From the NCBI GenBank assembly GCA_035531535.1, contig DATKSV010000124.1:1-6620 (forward strand): DNA of 6,620 nt, read 5' to 3'. The notes beneath the pieces were generated by a model that saw nothing but the letters and a program-made list of their open reading frames with translations, was not told where the DNA came from and searched no databases. This stretch comes from AG-12 sp035531535 (GTDB taxonomy: Bacteria > Chloroflexota > Dormibacteria > Aeolococcales > Bog-877). Within the stretch, counting starts at the first letter, position 1. Each line of letters begins with the position of its first letter. Below are positions 4,701 through 6,620 of the stretch, in pieces. A program made the translations under genes and the position numbers.

Positions 4701-6290
4701 ATGTCACTTCTGGAGCGGGTCAGGACCAAGGGGGACGGTAACGACGCGGCGGTGGTCGCCCCGGCCGCACCGGCTGCGGCCCCAGTGGTGCCGGCCCCAG
4801 CGACCGCACCGGCCGGAGCAGCTGTGGCCCCCGCCAGCGGCGGCGGAGACCACATCCCCTCGCGGCTGGCGGCGGCGGTAGCCGCTGGCAACCCGGAAGC
4901 GGCCACGCCCCCAGCCCCCAGCCACCCGGGCTGGCACGAACGAGCGGAGGCAGTGCGCGAGCGGCATGCCGCGCCCGCCAATGAGGCCCGGAGCGCATCC
5001 ATGCCTCAGTACGCCGCCATCAAGGCCCAGGTCACCATGGCGCTGCTGGAGGAGTACGCCGATGTCTCCAAGGCACCCCGTGAGCGCCTGGTGGCCAAGA
5101 TCGGGGAGCTCGCCAACTCAGTGCTCGGCGAGCTCAGCATCTCGATCACCCGCAACGACCGGCAGCGGCTGGTGGAGCAGCTCATCAACGATGTGCTCGG
5201 ACTGGGTCCGCTGGAGGGGTTGTTGAAGAACCCCGAGATCACCGAGATCATGATCAACGGGCCCGACAAGATCTACGTGGAGCGCCATGGCCGGTTGCAG
5301 CGCTATCCGGCCAAGTTCGACTCCAACGACCATCTCATGCAGATCATCGACCGCATCGTGAGCTCGGTCGGCAGGCGCGTCGACGAGAGCACACCGATGG
5401 TGGACGCGCGGCTCAAGGATGGCTCCAGGGTCAACGTGATCATCCCGCCGCTGGCGCTGCAGGGGCCCACCATGACCATCCGCCGCTTCAGCAAGGACCC
5501 CTTCACCGTCGACAACCTGATCGAGTTCGGGACGCTGACGCAGGAGATGTCGACCTTCGTCCGAGCCTGCGTCCGAGGCCGCATGAACATCGTGGTCTCG
5601 GGCGGCACCGGATCTGGCAAGACCACCACCTTGAATGTGCTGTCGGGCTGGATCCCGGACGACGAGCGGATCATCACGGTCGAGGACTCCGCCGAGTTGC
5701 AGCTCCGCCAGGAGCATGTGGTGACGCTGGAGTCGCGTCCCGCCAACATCGAGGGCCGGGGACGAATCGGGATTCGAGAGCTGGTGATCAACTGCCTGCG
5801 GATGCGACCCGACCGGATCGTGGTCGGTGAGTGCCGTGGCGGCGAGGCGCTGGACATGCTCCAAGCGATGAACACTGGCCATGATGGCTCCCTGACAACT
5901 GTCCACGCCAACAGCCCGGCGGACGCTCTTTCCCGGCTGGAGACCATGGTGCTCATGGCCGGCACCGATCTGCCCTCGCGCGCAATCCGGGAACAGATCG
6001 CGGCCGCCGTCGACATCATCGTCCAGCAGGCGCGCCTTCGTGACGGCACCCGCCGGGTGACCGCGATCTCCGAGGTCACCGGGTTTGACGGCGACAAGGT
6101 GGCGCTCAACGACATCTTCCTCTACCACCAGGAGGGGCTCGACGATGAGGGCAATGTGGTTGGTCACTTCGCCCCCGCCAACGTCCCCGAATGCCTGGAG
6201 ACGCTCAAGTCCATCGGGGAGGGAGTTGACCCGGCCATCTTCGCGGTCCCCGCCACGCCCGCTTCCACGGCCGAGGACAGTGCGGCATGA
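4701..6290 (+). CDS. cpaF: CpaF/TadA pilus assembly ATPase (type II/IV secretion ATPase family)
   Basis: The product is 529 residues, a hexameric cytoplasmic ATPase that powers Flp pilus assembly with the TadB/TadC membrane platform. Residues about 17-95 are low-complexity Ala/Pro-rich and are probably a disordered arm. The conserved N-terminal domain starts near 101, with IMINGPDKIYVERHG (183-197) and VDESTPMVDARL (227-238). An arginine segment TIRRFSK (R261, R262) precedes the nucleotide-binding core: Walker A GGTGSGKTT (301-309, K307), Asp box TVEDSAELQL (326-335), Walker B RPDRIVVGE (369-377, E377) and His box MNTGHDGSLTTVHAN (390-404, with H394 and H402). All catalytic motifs are intact. 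Its C-terminus (about 505-529) is again Ala/Pro-rich. It is the third gene of the cpaB-cpaE-cpaF run and overlaps tadB by four bases (ATGA), implying translational coupling of the motor and its platform. Related PilB/GspE/VirB11 ATPases differ in these motifs, and the operon context settles the Tad assignment. Confidence 0.96.
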   Translation: MSLLERVRTKGDGNDAAVVAPAAPAAAPVVPAPATAPAGAAVAPASGGGDHIPSRLAAAVAAGNPEAATPPAPSHPGWHERAEAVRERHAAPANEARSASMPQYAAIKAQVTMALLEEYADVSKAPRERLVAKIGELANSVLGELSISITRNDRQRLVEQLINDVLGLGPLEGLLKNPEITEIMINGPDKIYVERHGRLQRYPAKFDSNDHLMQIIDRIVSSVGRRVDESTPMVDARLKDGSRVNVIIPPLALQGPTMTIRRFSKDPFTVDNLIEFGTLTQEMSTFVRACVRGRMNIVVSGGTGSGKTTTLNVLSGWIPDDERIITVEDSAELQLRQEHVVTLESRPANIEGRGRIGIRELVINCLRMRPDRIVVGECRGGEALDMLQAMNTGHDGSLTTVHANSPADALSRLETMVLMAGTDLPSRAIREQIAAAVDIIVQQARLRDGTRRVTAISEVTGFDGDKVALNDIFLYHQEGLDDEGNVVGHFAPANVPECLETLKSIGEGVDPAIFAVPATPASTAEDSAA

Positions 6291-6620
6291 GTCCCGTCGC
6301 ACTCGCGCTGGAGGCCGTCGGAGCGCTGGCTATCTTCATGGCCATCGCTGTCGCTGGGATCGGGCGCACCCGGAGCCGGGGGGCCGAGCTGGATGCCCGG
6401 GTCCAGCGATTTGCCGAGGCCGGGGCGGGCACGGTGATCAACATCCCGTCGCGGTCGGATGAAGGAGCTGCCGGTGCCCCGTCGGGGCCGTTGGCGGCTC
6501 TTCGGGCCCGCCTTGGCCGCCGGGCCGAAGGCGCCGGCAACGCGGCCCAGCGTGCCCGCAACGCCAACCTGGCGGAGGCTCTGGCGAGGGCCGACGTCAA
6601 GCTTCGGCCGGCGGAGTGGT
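6287..6620 (+). CDS. tadB: TadB-like pilus platform membrane protein, N-terminal part
   Basis: Only the first 111 codons are visible; the gene continues past the window end. The ATG at 6287 overlaps the cpaF TGA as ATGA, a typical coupled start. A hydrophobic N-terminal segment (about 3-24, VALALEAVGALAIFMAIAVA) is followed by a basic, Ala/Gly-rich region, and then LAEALARADVKLRPAEW (about 95-111). That last piece resembles the stretch just before the second hydrophobic region and T2SSF domain of TadB proteins (L-xx-ADL-L-P-E/GEF). TadB and TadC form the inner-membrane platform that CpaF turns on. The T2SSF domain itself is not in view, so the call rests on this motif, the membrane segment and the invariable cpaF-tadB gene order. 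tadC would be expected next. Confidence 0.85.
   Translation, partial: MSPVALALEAVGALAIFMAIAVAGIGRTRSRGAELDARVQRFAEAGAGTVINIPSRSDEGAAGAPSGPLAALRARLGRRAEGAGNAAQRARNANLAEALARADVKLRPAEW

Noticed and set aside
5118..6302. 394-codon open frame on the - strand opposite cpaF
   Set aside because: It is complementary to the conserved CpaF catalytic domain and shows no protein-like motif; the same codon-bias artefact explains it.

Overview
The window is GC-rich and densely coding. It holds the front half of a Tad (tight adherence, type IVc) pilus operon on the + strand, preceded by a DegS-like soluble histidine kinase and, divergently on the - strand, the 5' end of a polytopic membrane protein. Three things suggest a GC-rich monoderm-type bacterium, with Chloroflexota/Dormibacterota or a deep Actinomycetota lineage as first guesses: CpaE carries an intact N-terminal receiver domain, no secretin gene lies between cpaB and cpaE, and the divergent gene has a DPDFWWHL-type membrane protein sequence. 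No ribosomal or other phylogenetic marker is present, so this placement is inference.

Layout. 1-572 (-): N-terminal part of a multi-pass membrane protein whose C-terminus lies outside the window. 573-709: divergent intergenic region with a weak promoter candidate for the - gene and a TANNNT-type -10 set at leaderless distance from the kinase ATG. 710-1771 (+): DegS/NarX-class (HisKA_3) histidine kinase without membrane segments. 1772-1912: intergenic leader of the pilin gene, with a -10-like hexamer, an 8-bp hairpin and a strong Shine-Dalgarno. 1913-2113 (+): Flp pilin precursor. 2114-2218: spacer with a 13-bp GC-rich hairpin. 2219-3382 (+): CpaB with an unusual C-terminal helical extension. 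3447-4676 (+): REC-CpaE fusion. 4701-6290 (+): CpaF/TadA secretion ATPase. 6287-6620 (+): start of TadB, overlapping cpaF by 4 bp and cut by the window end.

How they work together. Flp is the major pilin subunit. A prepilin peptidase, not seen here, would cleave it at G26/Q27. CpaF hydrolyses ATP at the inner face of the membrane and drives subunit insertion through the TadB/TadC platform. CpaE is a MinD-like ATPase thought to place or regulate the machine. CpaB is a membrane-anchored extracytoplasmic accessory protein. The receiver domain on CpaE keeps every canonical phosphorylation residue, and a soluble kinase is encoded just upstream, so direct phosphorylation control of pilus assembly is a reasonable hypothesis. 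tadC, the prepilin peptidase and minor pilins would be expected downstream.

The most interesting points are the kinase/REC-CpaE pairing, the Cys-flanked helical extension of CpaB, the hairpins on both sides of the flp coding region, and the probable leaderless start of the kinase. I see no mobile element, CRISPR array, tRNA or rRNA. No gene-free stretch exceeds 300 bases.
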